Virus record (IMG/VR): IMGVR_UViG_3300044825_000274
Coordinates: 1 to 39,863 of that record
Origin: a virus
Length of the DNA stretch: 39,863 nt
Reading direction: 5' to 3' (one strand)
Shown here: one piece after another, positions 1-8,193 of the stretch
How the letters are laid out: each line of letters starts with the position of its first letter
Numbering within the stretch: the first letter of the stretch is position 1
Position numbers and translations under genes: made by a program
Notes under the pieces: generated by a model
What the model was told of the DNA's origin: nothing
The model's input: only the letters and a program-made list of their open reading frames with translations
The model's database searches: none

Positions 1-191
1 ACAATGTTGATAATTCAAGTCACGCCGCGGCAATGAAAAGAGAAGGTTTTTTTGAGGCTTCCTTAAACCCTTACGCGCAAGGTGACAGGCAAAGAGGATT
101 TACCTGCGTACAATGTGGCTTTGATGGCTGGTTCCGCAAATGTGGGCGTTGTGGACACGAATCATCTGATACACAGCGAGATGGAGAATAA
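1..191 (+). CDS. 3' part of the junction-spanning zinc-ribbon protein (partial copy)
   Basis: This is the C-terminal two thirds of the protein encoded complete at 39572-39847, read in the frame beginning at base 3 and ending at the TAA at 189-191. It holds both CxxC pairs of the putative zinc ribbon. It is partial only because the window opens inside the gene. It lies two bases before the connector gene, so the two are probably co-transcribed. Confidence 0.9.
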   Translation, partial: NVDNSSHAAAMKREGFFEASLNPYAQGDRQRGFTCVQCGFDGWFRKCGRCGHESSDTQRDGE

Positions 192-207
192 TCATGGCAG
201 TGGGCGT
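1..207. repeat. Terminal direct repeat (circular overlap), left copy
   Basis: Bases 1-207 match 39657-39863 in direct orientation with one difference: C at 128 against T at 39784. The difference is synonymous, changing one glycine codon of the small gene crossing the junction. The simplest reading is assembly overlap of a circular or circularly permuted genome of about 39,656 bp, with the mismatch reflecting strain variation in the sampled population. A true short terminal redundancy cannot be excluded. Confidence 0.95.
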
Positions 208-1075
208 AACCGCGCAAACCGGATTTAATGAACAGCCATACATCACTTTAGCGGAATACAAAAACGCCCCAACATCACTTGATTACAACAACCTTGTAGT
301 AGGCGGAAATCAGAACGCGCAAGATGCAGAGTTATCCCGTGTCATCCTGCGGGCAACCTCATATCTCAATGAGTACCTCAATCAAGATCTTCACGCCAAC
401 CCAGTAACAGAAACTCAACGCACCCGGATTTCTAATCAGGGTTACATCTTTTTGCACCCAAACAAGAACCCAATAATTTCGCTGTCCTCATTCCAATGGG
501 GTACAGATCCCAACGGCCTACAAACACTTGCCAATCCTGCTCTTTGCTGGTTTGAAAACCAACAAATAGTGATTCCACTAAGTCAGATCAACACAACTTA
601 TACCTCTAGTGGACCCTTAGCCTTTGGTACATACGGCCCACGGGTGCCTATCTTCACCAAATACACATACATTGCGGGTTATGTAAATACCACCTGCACA
701 GGCACAGTTGGAGCATCTAGCCTCACAGTGGCTAACGCTTCTGGCATCTTGCCCGGCGAAACCTACCGAATCATTGACGGTGCTAATGCTGAATCTGTCA
801 CGGTAGCCGCAAATTACACCTATGGATCTACAACAGTGCCTCTAACGGCACCTCTAGCCGCCACACATACAGTGGCAGGCTTTAGCAATATGCCTTTTGC
901 CATCAAACAAGCCACAATTCTCATGACTAGCGCCTTCATCAAGCAACGCGGTGATGCGTCTATGACCATGAACCTAACTACTCAGCCAACCGTGAACATT
1001 GGAAACAATCAACGGTATGCCGGTGAGGTTAGATTGGCTCTTGATATGGTCAATCTCTATCGCAGGGTGCGTTAA
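194..1075 (+). CDS. Head-tail connector/adaptor protein (gp6-like)
   Basis: A 293-residue protein, probably the adaptor bound under the portal ring. The N-terminal half (about residues 17-140) is connector-like: an ITLAEYKNAP opening and a helical stretch with LRATSYLNEYLNQDL. Residues about 165-230 form a beta-rich insertion (GILPGETYRI, SVTVAANYTYG) of a kind common in virion accessory domains. The C-terminus returns to helix and ends in LDMVNLYRRVR. Its place directly after the capsid module and before the tail terminator supports the role. The stop overlaps the next ATG in a TAATG junction. Assignment rests on order and fold pattern rather than a diagnostic motif. Confidence 0.65.
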   Translation: MAVGVTAQTGFNEQPYITLAEYKNAPTSLDYNNLVVGGNQNAQDAELSRVILRATSYLNEYLNQDLHANPVTETQRTRISNQGYIFLHPNKNPIISLSSFQWGTDPNGLQTLANPALCWFENQQIVIPLSQINTTYTSSGPLAFGTYGPRVPIFTKYTYIAGYVNTTCTGTVGASSLTVANASGILPGETYRIIDGANAESVTVAANYTYGSTTVPLTAPLAATHTVAGFSNMPFAIKQATILMTSAFIKQRGDASMTMNLTTQPTVNIGNNQRYAGEVRLALDMVNLYRRVR

Positions 1076-1563
1076 TGGCAGGCCGCGTTGGTGTACGGGA
1101 TACGCTGGCGAAATTCATCAGCAATCCTCCGATTCAAAACCTCAATCAAGTTTTTACCTCATTTCCCAAGCGCATCAATTTTCAGTTGAACGCTTTACCG
1201 GGGCAAATGACCCGATCAGCCTGCGTTGTATTTATCGCTCAAGAGCGGGAAAACCGTTTGGCTATTGGTGGCGCACATTCAGGATGGAAGCGGGTTGATT
1301 ACACCGTAATACTTCAACTCTATGTCCATTCATTACATCCGAATTCAGAAGAAGCCATGGCTGATTTTGATATTTTAATAGATAACATCAAAGAACGGTT
1401 ACGCAGTGATCACAACTTTGGTGACAATACAGGTGTTCTAGTTTGGCAGGGTGCGGAGCCGGTCATTCTTGGTAGGTATGGGGAACCAGCAACCAATCAA
1501 GAAGGCGCTACGGACATCTTTGCTGAGTTAGAATTTGATGTTACTGAGATGATTCAGGCATAG
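1075..1563 (+). CDS. Tail terminator / tail completion protein
   Basis: A 162-residue protein starting inside the stop of the connector gene (TAATG). It has the mixed alpha/beta pattern of tail terminators: an N-terminal helix, central strands (SACVVFIAQ, VDYTVILQLYVHS), a helix with NIKERLRSDHNFG, then strands ending FAELEFDVTEMIQA. Position between connector and major tail protein is typical of gpU/gp17-like terminators, which cap the tail tube and join it to the head. No catalytic motif is expected. Identification is by synteny and secondary-structure pattern. Confidence 0.6.
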   Translation: MAGRVGVRDTLAKFISNPPIQNLNQVFTSFPKRINFQLNALPGQMTRSACVVFIAQERENRLAIGGAHSGWKRVDYTVILQLYVHSLHPNSEEAMADFDILIDNIKERLRSDHNFGDNTGVLVWQGAEPVILGRYGEPATNQEGATDIFAELEFDVTEMIQA

Positions 1564-1571
1564 GAGCAAGC

Positions 1572-1769
1572 ATGAAACTGACATACAAAGGCACAGAGGA
1601 ACGCGTGTTTCCTGCGCTTGGAACCGTAAAACCCGGCGATGTAGTAGATGCACCGGAGGGTTTCAGCCATCCTGACTTTACAACAACAGGTGGCGCGGCA
1701 AAACCAGCACCAACCCCAATAACAACATTCAAACCGTCTGCCGCGTCAGACACGAAAGCAGGAGAGTGA
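1572..1769 (+). CDS. Small virion-region protein of unknown function
   Basis: A 65-residue protein beginning MKLTYKGTEERVFPALG with a GDVVDAPEGF segment, then a low-complexity Ala/Pro/Thr tail. The sequence TAGGAGCAAGCATG combines the previous stop with a good ribosome binding site. Short proteins of this style often sit just before the major tail gene in actinophages; the role is unknown. The antisense frame over the same bases is a shadow. Confidence 0.6.
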   Translation: MKLTYKGTEERVFPALGTVKPGDVVDAPEGFSHPDFTTTGGAAKPAPTPITTFKPSAASDTKAGE

Positions 1770-1773
1770 ATAA

Positions 1774-2760
1774 ATGGCACTACAAGCATCCGTACGCTCT
1801 TACCTTGGAATTGCTAAAGAAGTAACCAAAGGTACGCCAGTTGCGGCAACCGACTTTATCCCCGTTGCCAAAGATGCACTAAAACCACAAGACATTATTG
1901 ATCCGCTCTATGACACAGGGTTGCGTGGATCCAATGTCCTGAACTACAACTACATTCAGGGCCGGACCCGCTCAACTTTTGATTTTGGTGGAGCAGTATT
2001 CGCAGACACAATCGGTTATGCGCTCGCCGGAGTTCTAGGATCCGTCACAACAACCGGCGCATCTGCACCATATACACACACGATTTCTTTGCTCAACAGC
2101 ACCACATCTGGCGCTGATGCACAGCCAATCTCTTACACACTTACAGATTTCTATGCTGTAAATGTTCGCCAGTATCCCGGATGCCAGTTCTCTGACTTCT
2201 CCCTACGCTTCAACGCAGATGGAATGTTGGAATATGATGCAAAATCAACCGGATGGCAGTCAGCAACAACTTCTGATCCAACCCCATCCTTCAGCACTGT
2301 TCTCCCCACACCAGTTTGGCGCGGTACTGTAAGCATTGGTGGATCTTCTGTAAGCACTGCAATGAGCGGAAACATTGATATGAGCCGCCCAGTAACACCT
2401 GTTTATGGCATCAGCAATACTCAGAACCCATACAACATCTTCCTTGGACCATTGGAAGTTACAGGCAAGATCACTTTCCTCATGGAAAATGACACTGAAT
2501 TAACCCGCTTCCTCAACAACAGCCAACCAGCCATTGTCCTTAACTGGGCATACGGCGCAGGTGCAAGCGCGGTCCAAATCCAAGCAACAATCACCAAGGG
2601 TGCTTACACAGCCGCAGTGATTGAGCGCGGAGAAGATTTCGTACAGGTCAGCATTGACCTCAACGCACAAAGCAACACCACCGATGCAGGATCTACTGGT
2701 GGATTTGCTCCGATTGAGTGGGTACTTCAGAACGCTAAGACTTCTGGAACCTACGCGTAA
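1774..2760 (+). CDS. Major tail (tube) protein
   Basis: A 328-residue protein that would stack as rings to build the tail tube. The N-terminus carries the usual features: YLGIAKEVTKGTPVAATDFIPV, then GRTRSTFDFGGAVFADTIGY. A beta-rich middle and a strand-rich C-terminus follow (VQVSIDLNAQSN). Length is within the range for long-tailed phages. It is followed by a long non-coding hairpin and then by the chaperone pair, the expected order MTP, chaperones, tape measure. Expression is probably high. Confidence 0.85.
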   Translation: MALQASVRSYLGIAKEVTKGTPVAATDFIPVAKDALKPQDIIDPLYDTGLRGSNVLNYNYIQGRTRSTFDFGGAVFADTIGYALAGVLGSVTTTGASAPYTHTISLLNSTTSGADAQPISYTLTDFYAVNVRQYPGCQFSDFSLRFNADGMLEYDAKSTGWQSATTSDPTPSFSTVLPTPVWRGTVSIGGSSVSTAMSGNIDMSRPVTPVYGISNTQNPYNIFLGPLEVTGKITFLMENDTELTRFLNNSQPAIVLNWAYGAGASAVQIQATITKGAYTAAVIERGEDFVQVSIDLNAQSNTTDAGSTGGFAPIEWVLQNAKTSGTYA

Positions 2761-2772
2761 AAACTAGACCCA

Positions 2773-2831
2773 GAACAGGGGCGGTTAGGTTGATGGCGGT
2801 ACGCCTTCCCCGTCATCCCACGCCCCTGTTC
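2773..2831 (+). terminator. Long stem-loop after the major tail gene (attenuator candidate)
   Basis: An 11-bp perfect stem, GAACAGGGGCG at 2773-2783 pairing with CGCCCCTGTTC at 2821-2831, encloses a 37-base loop. The loop contains a smaller GGCG-GTA-CGCC hairpin at 2795-2805. There is no run of T after the stem, so it is not a textbook intrinsic terminator. It lies in the 112-base gap between a high-copy protein and a low-copy chaperone and may lower read-through or stabilise the upstream mRNA end. Confidence 0.6.
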
Positions 2832-2872
2832 CCTATAAGATAGTAGGAAGGCAAAAAACAAACGGAGGCAAT

Positions 2873-3226
2873 ATGTCTAAAAAAGTAACACTTCCATCTG
2901 GCGTAACCGTAACTCTAAAAGACCCAAGCAAAATCCGCTACGGTGATCGCAAGCGTCTTTACAAGAGCATTGACATTGAAGGATCAGATTTGACCCGCGC
3001 AATGGCTATGAATGATGCGCTTATTGCAATGTTGATTGAAGAATGGTCACTACAAATTCCAGTGCCAGCAGTAAAGGCTGATTCTATTGATGAATTAGAA
3101 ATTACTGATTATGACGCGCTAGTAGAACACACAAAGGATGCACAAAAGGCTCTGTTCCCTAATCTCGCAGATACACCGGAGAACGAACAAGACCCAAAAG
3201 CGCCTTCCGAGAACTCCAACGCCTAA
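2873..3226 (+). CDS. Tail assembly chaperone, short form (gpG-like)
   Basis: A 117-residue protein with a beta-strand opening (VTLPSGVTVTLKDPSKIRYGDR) and a helical middle (LTRAMAMNDALIAMLIEEWSL). Such chaperones coat the tape measure protein during tail assembly and leave before maturation. Position between major tail protein and tape measure is diagnostic. The gene contains a canonical -1 slippery site near its end, at 3193-3199, so a minority of ribosomes should make a longer form. The ribosome binding site is ACGGAGG. Confidence 0.85.
   Translation: MSKKVTLPSGVTVTLKDPSKIRYGDRKRLYKSIDIEGSDLTRAMAMNDALIAMLIEEWSLQIPVPAVKADSIDELEITDYDALVEHTKDAQKALFPNLADTPENEQDPKAPSENSNA
3193..3199 (+). promoter_or_regulatory. 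-1 programmed frameshift site C-CCA-AAA
   Basis: In the zero frame the bases read C CCA AAA (Pro-Lys), a canonical X-XXY-YYZ heptamer. After a -1 slip the new frame is open from 3199 through the next ORF to 3420. Downstream, AACGCCT at 3218-3224 can pair with AGGCGTT at 3257-3263, enclosing a smaller GGCG/CGCC hairpin. The spacing of 18 bases is longer than the usual 5-9, so the structure's role is uncertain. Confidence 0.85.
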
Positions 3227-3420
3227 AATGGTTGATGGAGGGCGGCGAGCGCCATGAGGCGTTCACCTACCCTGATGAACAGTGGGTGTATTACATAATG
3301 GCAGAGAAGTTTGGCTGGACCCCGGACCAAGTAGATCATCTGCCTGCCTCCACTGCTGATTGGCTGTTGGCTATCTCTAGCATGGCTGAAGAAGTCAGAG
3401 CGAAAAGATCTGAAGCATGA
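3199..3420 (+). CDS. Tail assembly chaperone, frameshift extension (gpT-like)
   Basis: Read in the -1 frame after the slippery heptamer, this segment adds 73 residues to the first 109 residues of the short chaperone, giving a fusion of about 182 residues analogous to lambda gpGT. An internal ATG at 3232 opens a stand-alone 62-residue frame, but no convincing ribosome binding site precedes it. The GWTPDQVDHLPASTADWLLA motif is typical of the T domain in actinophages. Its stop overlaps the next start (ATGA). Confidence 0.85.
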   Translation, partial: SAFRELQRLKWLMEGGERHEAFTYPDEQWVYYIMAEKFGWTPDQVDHLPASTADWLLAISSMAEEVRAKRSEA

Positions 3421-3821
3421 CCGCAAGAATCGCCATTACCAATTTAGCCGATGTTCTTTCTGGCCTAGATGCCACAGAGGATAAAATTGAATTGGCTGTT
3501 CAATACGCTATTGCAGTAACCGGTTTGGCAGTAGAACGACAGGCTAAAACAAATGCCTCTGGGCGGCCCGGTCCTAATGTTCAAACCGGTAATCTGCGCA
3601 GAAGTATTACAACATCCAAAGTGCAAAAAGGTTTTGGAACTACTTACACAGTGGATGTTTCTGCCACCATGGTTTATGCCAGAGCAGTTGAATTAGGACA
3701 CCCAAGATGGAAACCGGGCGTAAAATATCCGTACTTAGGACCAGCGGCTTCTAATTTAGAATCCAATGGAACTTTGGCAAGGGTGTTCACTACTAATTTC
3801 GCATCTAGGTTGAGGGGTTGA
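3417..3821 (+). CDS. HK97 gp10-like tail/neck protein
   Basis: A 134-residue protein with features of the HK97 gp10-like family: TGNLRRSI near the middle, VYARAVELGHPRW, and YPYLGPAASNL towards the end. Members act in head closure or tail completion. Here the gene lies between the chaperones and the tape measure rather than beside the connector, which is less common. Start ATG overlaps the preceding stop as ATGA, and the stop lies one base before the tape measure ATG. Confidence 0.65.
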   Translation: MTARIAITNLADVLSGLDATEDKIELAVQYAIAVTGLAVERQAKTNASGRPGPNVQTGNLRRSITTSKVQKGFGTTYTVDVSATMVYARAVELGHPRWKPGVKYPYLGPAASNLESNGTLARVFTTNFASRLRG

Positions 3822-3822
3822 T

Positions 3823-6800
3823 ATGGCAGACATTCCCCCAATTTTGGTACAGATCCAAGCCGATGTTGCACAACTTAAAGCGGGTCTAACTCAGGCAGAG
3901 GCATCCCTAAAAAGTCTTGATGGAAATGTAAGCAAGACTGATCAAGGCTTTGGCAAGTTCACAGATAGGCTTAAATCCGTTGGAGCGGCCCTTGGAGCGA
4001 CTTTTGCGGTAGGTAGTGTCGTTTCATTCTTCAAGCAGTCTATTAGCGCCGCTATGGAGGCTTCAGCGGTCCAAACACGCCTTGCTGAGATCCTCCGTAA
4101 CACGGGTGGAGCAACAGAGGCACAGATTGTTGCTCTCAATGCACAGGCAGAGGCTCTTGCCAAAGTAGGTGTTGCATCTAAAGAAAACATCATGACTACG
4201 CAGAGTCAGTTGGCAACTTTTGATCTGCAAGCAAAAACAATCAACACATTAACACCAGCCATTTTGGATTATGTAGTTGCCGAAAAGGGTGCCACTGCAA
4301 GTTCTGAAGATTACAAGCAGATGACTAACGGCCTAGCCCAAGCATTGAACGGTAACTTTGGGGCTTTAACACGCGTTGGTTTCGTACTTGATGAAGATAC
4401 AAAGAAAAAAATTGCTAACGGAACTGAATCTGAGCGCGCCGCCGCTATTACAGAAGTTCTTAATTCAACTTACAAAGATTTTAATAAGACCGTAGCGGAT
4501 ACTCCTGAAGGCCGCATGATCAAACTCAAGCAAGAGTTTGGGGATTTACAACAAGAAGTAGGTGAAGCACTCCTGCCAGCCATGGAAGGATTTGCCAAAG
4601 TCCTCAGCAATGTTGTTATTCCTGCTATCCGTAAATTGATGGACTTCATTAAGAACAACTCTACTGAAATTAAAGCCTTTGCAATCGCTTTGGGTATTGG
4701 TGCAACAGCATGGGGTGTTTATACCCTTGCAGTAAAGCGCGCAGAAATAGCACAGAAATTATTAAATCTTGCGCAAAAGGCTAACCCAATCGGCATTGTC
4801 ATCACTGCGGTGGCATTGCTTGTGGCAGGCATTGTTAAATTGTGGAGATCTAGCGAAACATTCCGCAATGTTGTAATCAATGTTGCCAAAGTTGCGCTTA
4901 ACGCATTTGCCAGCATCATCCCTATGGTTGCCAAAGTCTTTGAAGCAATAGCAAAAATTGTTACTGGTCCAATGCGTTTATTCTTGGGCGCTCTTTCCAA
5001 GTTGCCGGGTGTTGGTAAATACGCCAAATCTGGATTAGACATGATCAATAAGGGCCTAGATGGAATCTCCGACATGGGAGATAAGGCCGCAAAGAAGGCT
5101 AAAGAACTGTCTGGCAAGTTAGATGAACTTGCAAAGAAAGGTAAAAAAGCCGCTGAGGAAACCGAAAAGGCTGGCAAAAAGGCTAAGGATGTTTGGGCAG
5201 GCTCCAAAGATCCTGCTGGTGGTGGCGGAAAAGATGATGAAAAGCGCCTAGAAAAAATCAAATCTTTGAAAGAAAAGGCTACTGCCCTTCTTGATGACAT
5301 GGCACAAGCGCGAGCCGATGCCTTGGAAAGATTAGAAGAAGCGGAAATTGCCCGTGATGAAAAAGTTGCAGAGGCTAAGGAACGCTACGCAGAACGCGTA
5401 GTAGAACTTAATGAGCAATACCAAGAGCGGGTTGCGGAAGCCAATGAGCGTTATGGTGAGCAAATTGCTAATGCAGAAAAGCGCCGCAATGATGCCCGCA
5501 TAGAAGCCCAAGAGCGGGCGGCAGAAAGAATTGCTGATCTCAATGAGCGTTATCAAGAACGCGTGGCTGATGCTAATGAGAGATATAACGATGTCCTCAA
5601 AGAAGCGGCAGAACGCCGGGATGAGGCTATTGAGGAAGCAACTAAACGCGCTCAAGAAAAGATTGCCGACCTTAGAGAAAAATATGCAGAGAAGGTTGCT
5701 GAGGCTGAAAAGCGTTATGCTGAAAAATCTATTGAAGCCGCTGAACGCCGGGATCAAACAATTCTTGAGGCTACCGAAAAATTCAAAAAGCGTGAGTTGG
5801 AGATTGAAAAGGCTTACAACGCAAAGCGCACAGAACTGACTAAAAACTTTGAGGCAAAGATCCTTGAATTACAAACAGAAGCACAGCGCAAGCGTGAGGA
5901 AATAACCCAAAAGGGTCAAGAGCGTCTTGCTGAAATTGTTGAACAAAGCCGCGAGCGCCTGCGTGAAGCATGGCGCAGTGGAACTGCTTTCAGTCTTTCA
6001 GATCTCTTTGGTGAGAATGTAAAAACTGCGGGCGCTAGTGAGTTAATTAGTAATCTTTCTAATCAACTAGAGATGACCAAAGTTCTTTTGCAAAAAGCAG
6101 GAGAACTCTCTGCCGCTGGATACACACAAACATTTATTGAACAAATTGTTGCCGCTGGTCCTGATGCGGGAACTGAAATGGCTAACGCTCTACTTGAACT
6201 TGATGATGCTACGCAAGCACAAATTCAAGAAATGTATATGAGCCTTGAAACTCTAAATAAAGATGGAGTTAATGATTTAGCCAATACTATGAGCAATTCA
6301 ACCAGTTTTGCTACTGCTGAATTGGCTGAAATGTATAACGCAACCAAATTGGAAATTAAGGCCGCCCTTGAAGCGGTTGATACAGAACTCAAGGCATCCG
6401 TAGCCGAATCTAAGGCTGTGTACGAAGCCGCTCTTGCTGAGGCCGCAACAGCCCGTGATGAAGCATTGACAGAAGCAAAAGTGGCTCTTGATGCCGCATT
6501 AGCAGAAGCAAAAAAGACTTATGACGATGCCATAGCGGATGCAAAGAAAACTTTGAATGATGCACTTTTGGCGGCAAAGAAAGATCTTGAAGAAGGTATT
6601 ACTGCGGCGCAAAAAGCATTACAAGATGCTATTGCTAAAGCCAATGAGGAATACACAAAACAAATTACTAAGGCCAAAGAAGCCTTGGATAAGGCTTTGC
6701 TTGATGCAAAGAAAGAGTTGGATAAGAACATTGAGGAAACTCAAAAGGCTCTTACTAAGGCTCTTGAGGACATTGATAAGGCTTACAACGAAGCCCTAGA

Positions 6801-7320
6801 GGAAGCCAAAAAAGACCTAGATAAAGCACTAGCGGATGCAAAGAAGTCTTTGGATAAAGGGCTTGAGGATGCGCAAAAGGCTTTGAACAAGGCTATTGAA
6901 GATGCCATGAAAGCCTTTGAGAAAAACATTGATGACATCAATACAAGCCTTGATAAAAAATTAGCCACACTGAAAAGCAAAATTGCAGAAGTGGCAAAAG
7001 ATTTAGCAGAACTTAACGCTAAACAAGAGGCGGCGGCTTTGTTGGCGGCAAGCACAGCGGTATCAGGAAAAGGCGATGTTTTGGGTGGATCAAAAACCGA
7101 TAGCGCCAGCGTTGCCTCTATACGCGCAAAAGAAGAAGCAGATGCAAAATCGCTCACTGTCAATCAAACTTTTAACTCTATGCGCGTAGATTCTTATGAT
7201 GTTCACCAAGCCACACTCAATGCTATTCGCTACGGTCAGGCTGTAATTCCTGATCCTGTCACATCAACAGTAGGAACTGGCGGAGCCGGTGGCGGTCAAT
7301 ACGGGATAAAGGTGAAATAA
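3823..7320 (+). CDS. Tail tape measure protein with two 11-residue-repeat coiled regions
   Basis: A 1165-residue protein that should set tail length and line the tube lumen. The N-terminal part is helical; two hydrophobic segments at about residues 286-303 and 321-341 fit membrane insertion during DNA entry. A Gly-rich hinge near residue 468 precedes two long helices made of 11-residue repeats, residues 509-717 (Arg/Glu-rich) and 843-1062 (Lys/Ala/Asp-rich). They are separated by a non-repetitive domain at about 718-842. The C-terminus is Gly-rich. It is the longest gene in the window, and its position after the chaperones is diagnostic. It shows no peptidase or lysozyme motif that I could see. 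Confidence 0.93.
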   Translation: MADIPPILVQIQADVAQLKAGLTQAEASLKSLDGNVSKTDQGFGKFTDRLKSVGAALGATFAVGSVVSFFKQSISAAMEASAVQTRLAEILRNTGGATEAQIVALNAQAEALAKVGVASKENIMTTQSQLATFDLQAKTINTLTPAILDYVVAEKGATASSEDYKQMTNGLAQALNGNFGALTRVGFVLDEDTKKKIANGTESERAAAITEVLNSTYKDFNKTVADTPEGRMIKLKQEFGDLQQEVGEALLPAMEGFAKVLSNVVIPAIRKLMDFIKNNSTEIKAFAIALGIGATAWGVYTLAVKRAEIAQKLLNLAQKANPIGIVITAVALLVAGIVKLWRSSETFRNVVINVAKVALNAFASIIPMVAKVFEAIAKIVTGPMRLFLGALSKLPGVGKYAKSGLDMINKGLDGISDMGDKAAKKAKELSGKLDELAKKGKKAAEETEKAGKKAKDVWAGSKDPAGGGGKDDEKRLEKIKSLKEKATALLDDMAQARADALERLEEAEIARDEKVAEAKERYAERVVELNEQYQERVAEANERYGEQIANAEKRRNDARIEAQERAAERIADLNERYQERVADANERYNDVLKEAAERRDEAIEEATKRAQEKIADLREKYAEKVAEAEKRYAEKSIEAAERRDQTILEATEKFKKRELEIEKAYNAKRTELTKNFEAKILELQTEAQRKREEITQKGQERLAEIVEQSRERLREAWRSGTAFSLSDLFGENVKTAGASELISNLSNQLEMTKVLLQKAGELSAAGYTQTFIEQIVAAGPDAGTEMANALLELDDATQAQIQEMYMSLETLNKDGVNDLANTMSNSTSFATAELAEMYNATKLEIKAALEAVDTELKASVAESKAVYEAALAEAATARDEALTEAKVALDAALAEAKKTYDDAIADAKKTLNDALLAAKKDLEEGITAAQKALQDAIAKANEEYTKQITKAKEALDKALLDAKKELDKNIEETQKALTKALEDIDKAYNEALEEAKKDLDKALADAKKSLDKGLEDAQKALNKAIEDAMKAFEKNIDDINTSLDKKLATLKSKIAEVAKDLAELNAKQEAAALLAASTAVSGKGDVLGGSKTDSASVASIRAKEEADAKSLTVNQTFNSMRVDSYDVHQATLNAIRYGQAVIPDPVTSTVGTGGAGGGQYGIKVK
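5347..5973 (+). repeat. Hendecad repeat block A in tape measure (19 x 33 bp)
   Basis: Residues 509-717 divide without gaps into nineteen 11-residue units with the pattern (E/K)RY.ER(V/I)A.A(N/E), for example ERYAERVVELN, EQYQERVAEAN, ERYQERVADAN and EKYAEKVAEAE. Eleven residues make about three helical turns, so a continuous right-handed or near-straight coiled coil is expected. Units are diverged at DNA level, so the periodicity is held by selection rather than by recent duplication. Confidence 0.9.
6349..7008 (+). repeat. Hendecad repeat block B in tape measure (20 x 33 bp)
   Basis: Residues 843-1062 divide into about twenty 11-residue units of the form K(A/D/E)LDKALEDAK, for example KDLDKALADAK, KALNKAIEDAM and KAYNEALEEAK. 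Composition is Lys/Ala/Asp/Leu, different from the Arg/Glu/Tyr type of block A, so the blocks expanded separately or have drifted to different partners. The register is almost perfect, with the last two or three units degenerating. Confidence 0.9.
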
Positions 7321-7321
7321 A

Positions 7322-8185
7322 ATGCCAGCAGTAATTACTAATTATTCTTTCTCCTTTAATAATCAAGTATTTGGCGGTGCTGGTTCGCCTTATCAAATTC
7401 TTTCTGTTGAGGGCCTAGAAAGTTTGCCGGGCATCCGTAACCAAGATGATAACCGTGGTTATGCAGATGGTATGTTCACGGGCCGCGACTTTTTAGCAGG
7501 CCGCAGTATTACTATCACTATTCAGACTACGGCTACTCCAACGGCATCTGCTCAGGCTAATTTCAACACGCTCCAACGCACCCTTCAACCTCAGACCGCA
7601 GGCACAACACCTTTGTATTTCCTGCTCTCAGCAGGAGAGTCAGAGCAAGTAATCAATGCCCGCGTAAGATCTCATGTGGCAACCATCAACCCTAATTACA
7701 CCTACGGTTACATCATTTCGCAGGTTGATTTCTTCTGCCCGGATCCCCGCTACTACGATTCCAATGACCAAACCGCTACCCTGCTTTACTCAACCCCATC
7801 AGGGCGTATCTATAACCGTACCTATAATCTAGTTTATGGTGGTGGTTCAGGAACTATTACAACAACAATTTCTAACAATGGTTGGACCGCCACCTACCCA
7901 ACTATCACTATAAATGGCCCTATTACCAACCCCGAAATAGGAAACCTAACTCAGAACGCATCTATGCAGTTCAATGTCACCCTGTCATCTTCAGATTTAT
8001 TCGTTGTGGATCTATACAATAAATTGATTACACTTAACGGAAACCCTGCCCGTAATACATTGATCTCCGGTACTTCTACTTGGTTTTCAGCACAACCGGG
8101 CAACAACAGTTTCTACTTCACGGGAACTGGAACCTTAGCAGGAACTACTCAGGCTGTCGTAGAATGGCAGTCTGCCTACATATAG
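7322..8185 (+). CDS. Distal tail protein (Dit-like)
   Basis: A 287-residue protein placed directly after the tape measure, where Dit proteins form the hub ring at the tail tip. The N-terminal domain has the expected pattern: a start strand, SVEGLESLPGIRNQD, DGMFTGRDFLAGRSITITI, then a stretch ending YYFCP-like as VDFFCPDPRYY at about residues 138-148. The C-terminal half is a beta-sandwich with TITINGPITNPEI and FVVDLYNKLITLNG, typical of the galectin-like Dit C-domain. Confidence 0.8.
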   Translation: MPAVITNYSFSFNNQVFGGAGSPYQILSVEGLESLPGIRNQDDNRGYADGMFTGRDFLAGRSITITIQTTATPTASAQANFNTLQRTLQPQTAGTTPLYFLLSAGESEQVINARVRSHVATINPNYTYGYIISQVDFFCPDPRYYDSNDQTATLLYSTPSGRIYNRTYNLVYGGGSGTITTTISNNGWTATYPTITINGPITNPEIGNLTQNASMQFNVTLSSSDLFVVDLYNKLITLNGNPARNTLISGTSTWFSAQPGNNSFYFTGTGTLAGTTQAVVEWQSAYI

Positions 8186-8193
8186 GAGCATAA

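Noticed and set aside
4719-5757. Long minus-strand frames (up to 193 aa) inside the tape measure gene
   Set aside because: Low-complexity Ser/Phe/Ala sequence caused by antisense reading of Lys/Glu/Ala codons; no ribosome site, and the plus-strand gene is certain.
5347-7008. 33-bp periodicity as a possible CRISPR or tandem DNA repeat
   Set aside because: The units are diverged at DNA level and the period is protein-driven; there are no identical repeats with unique spacers.
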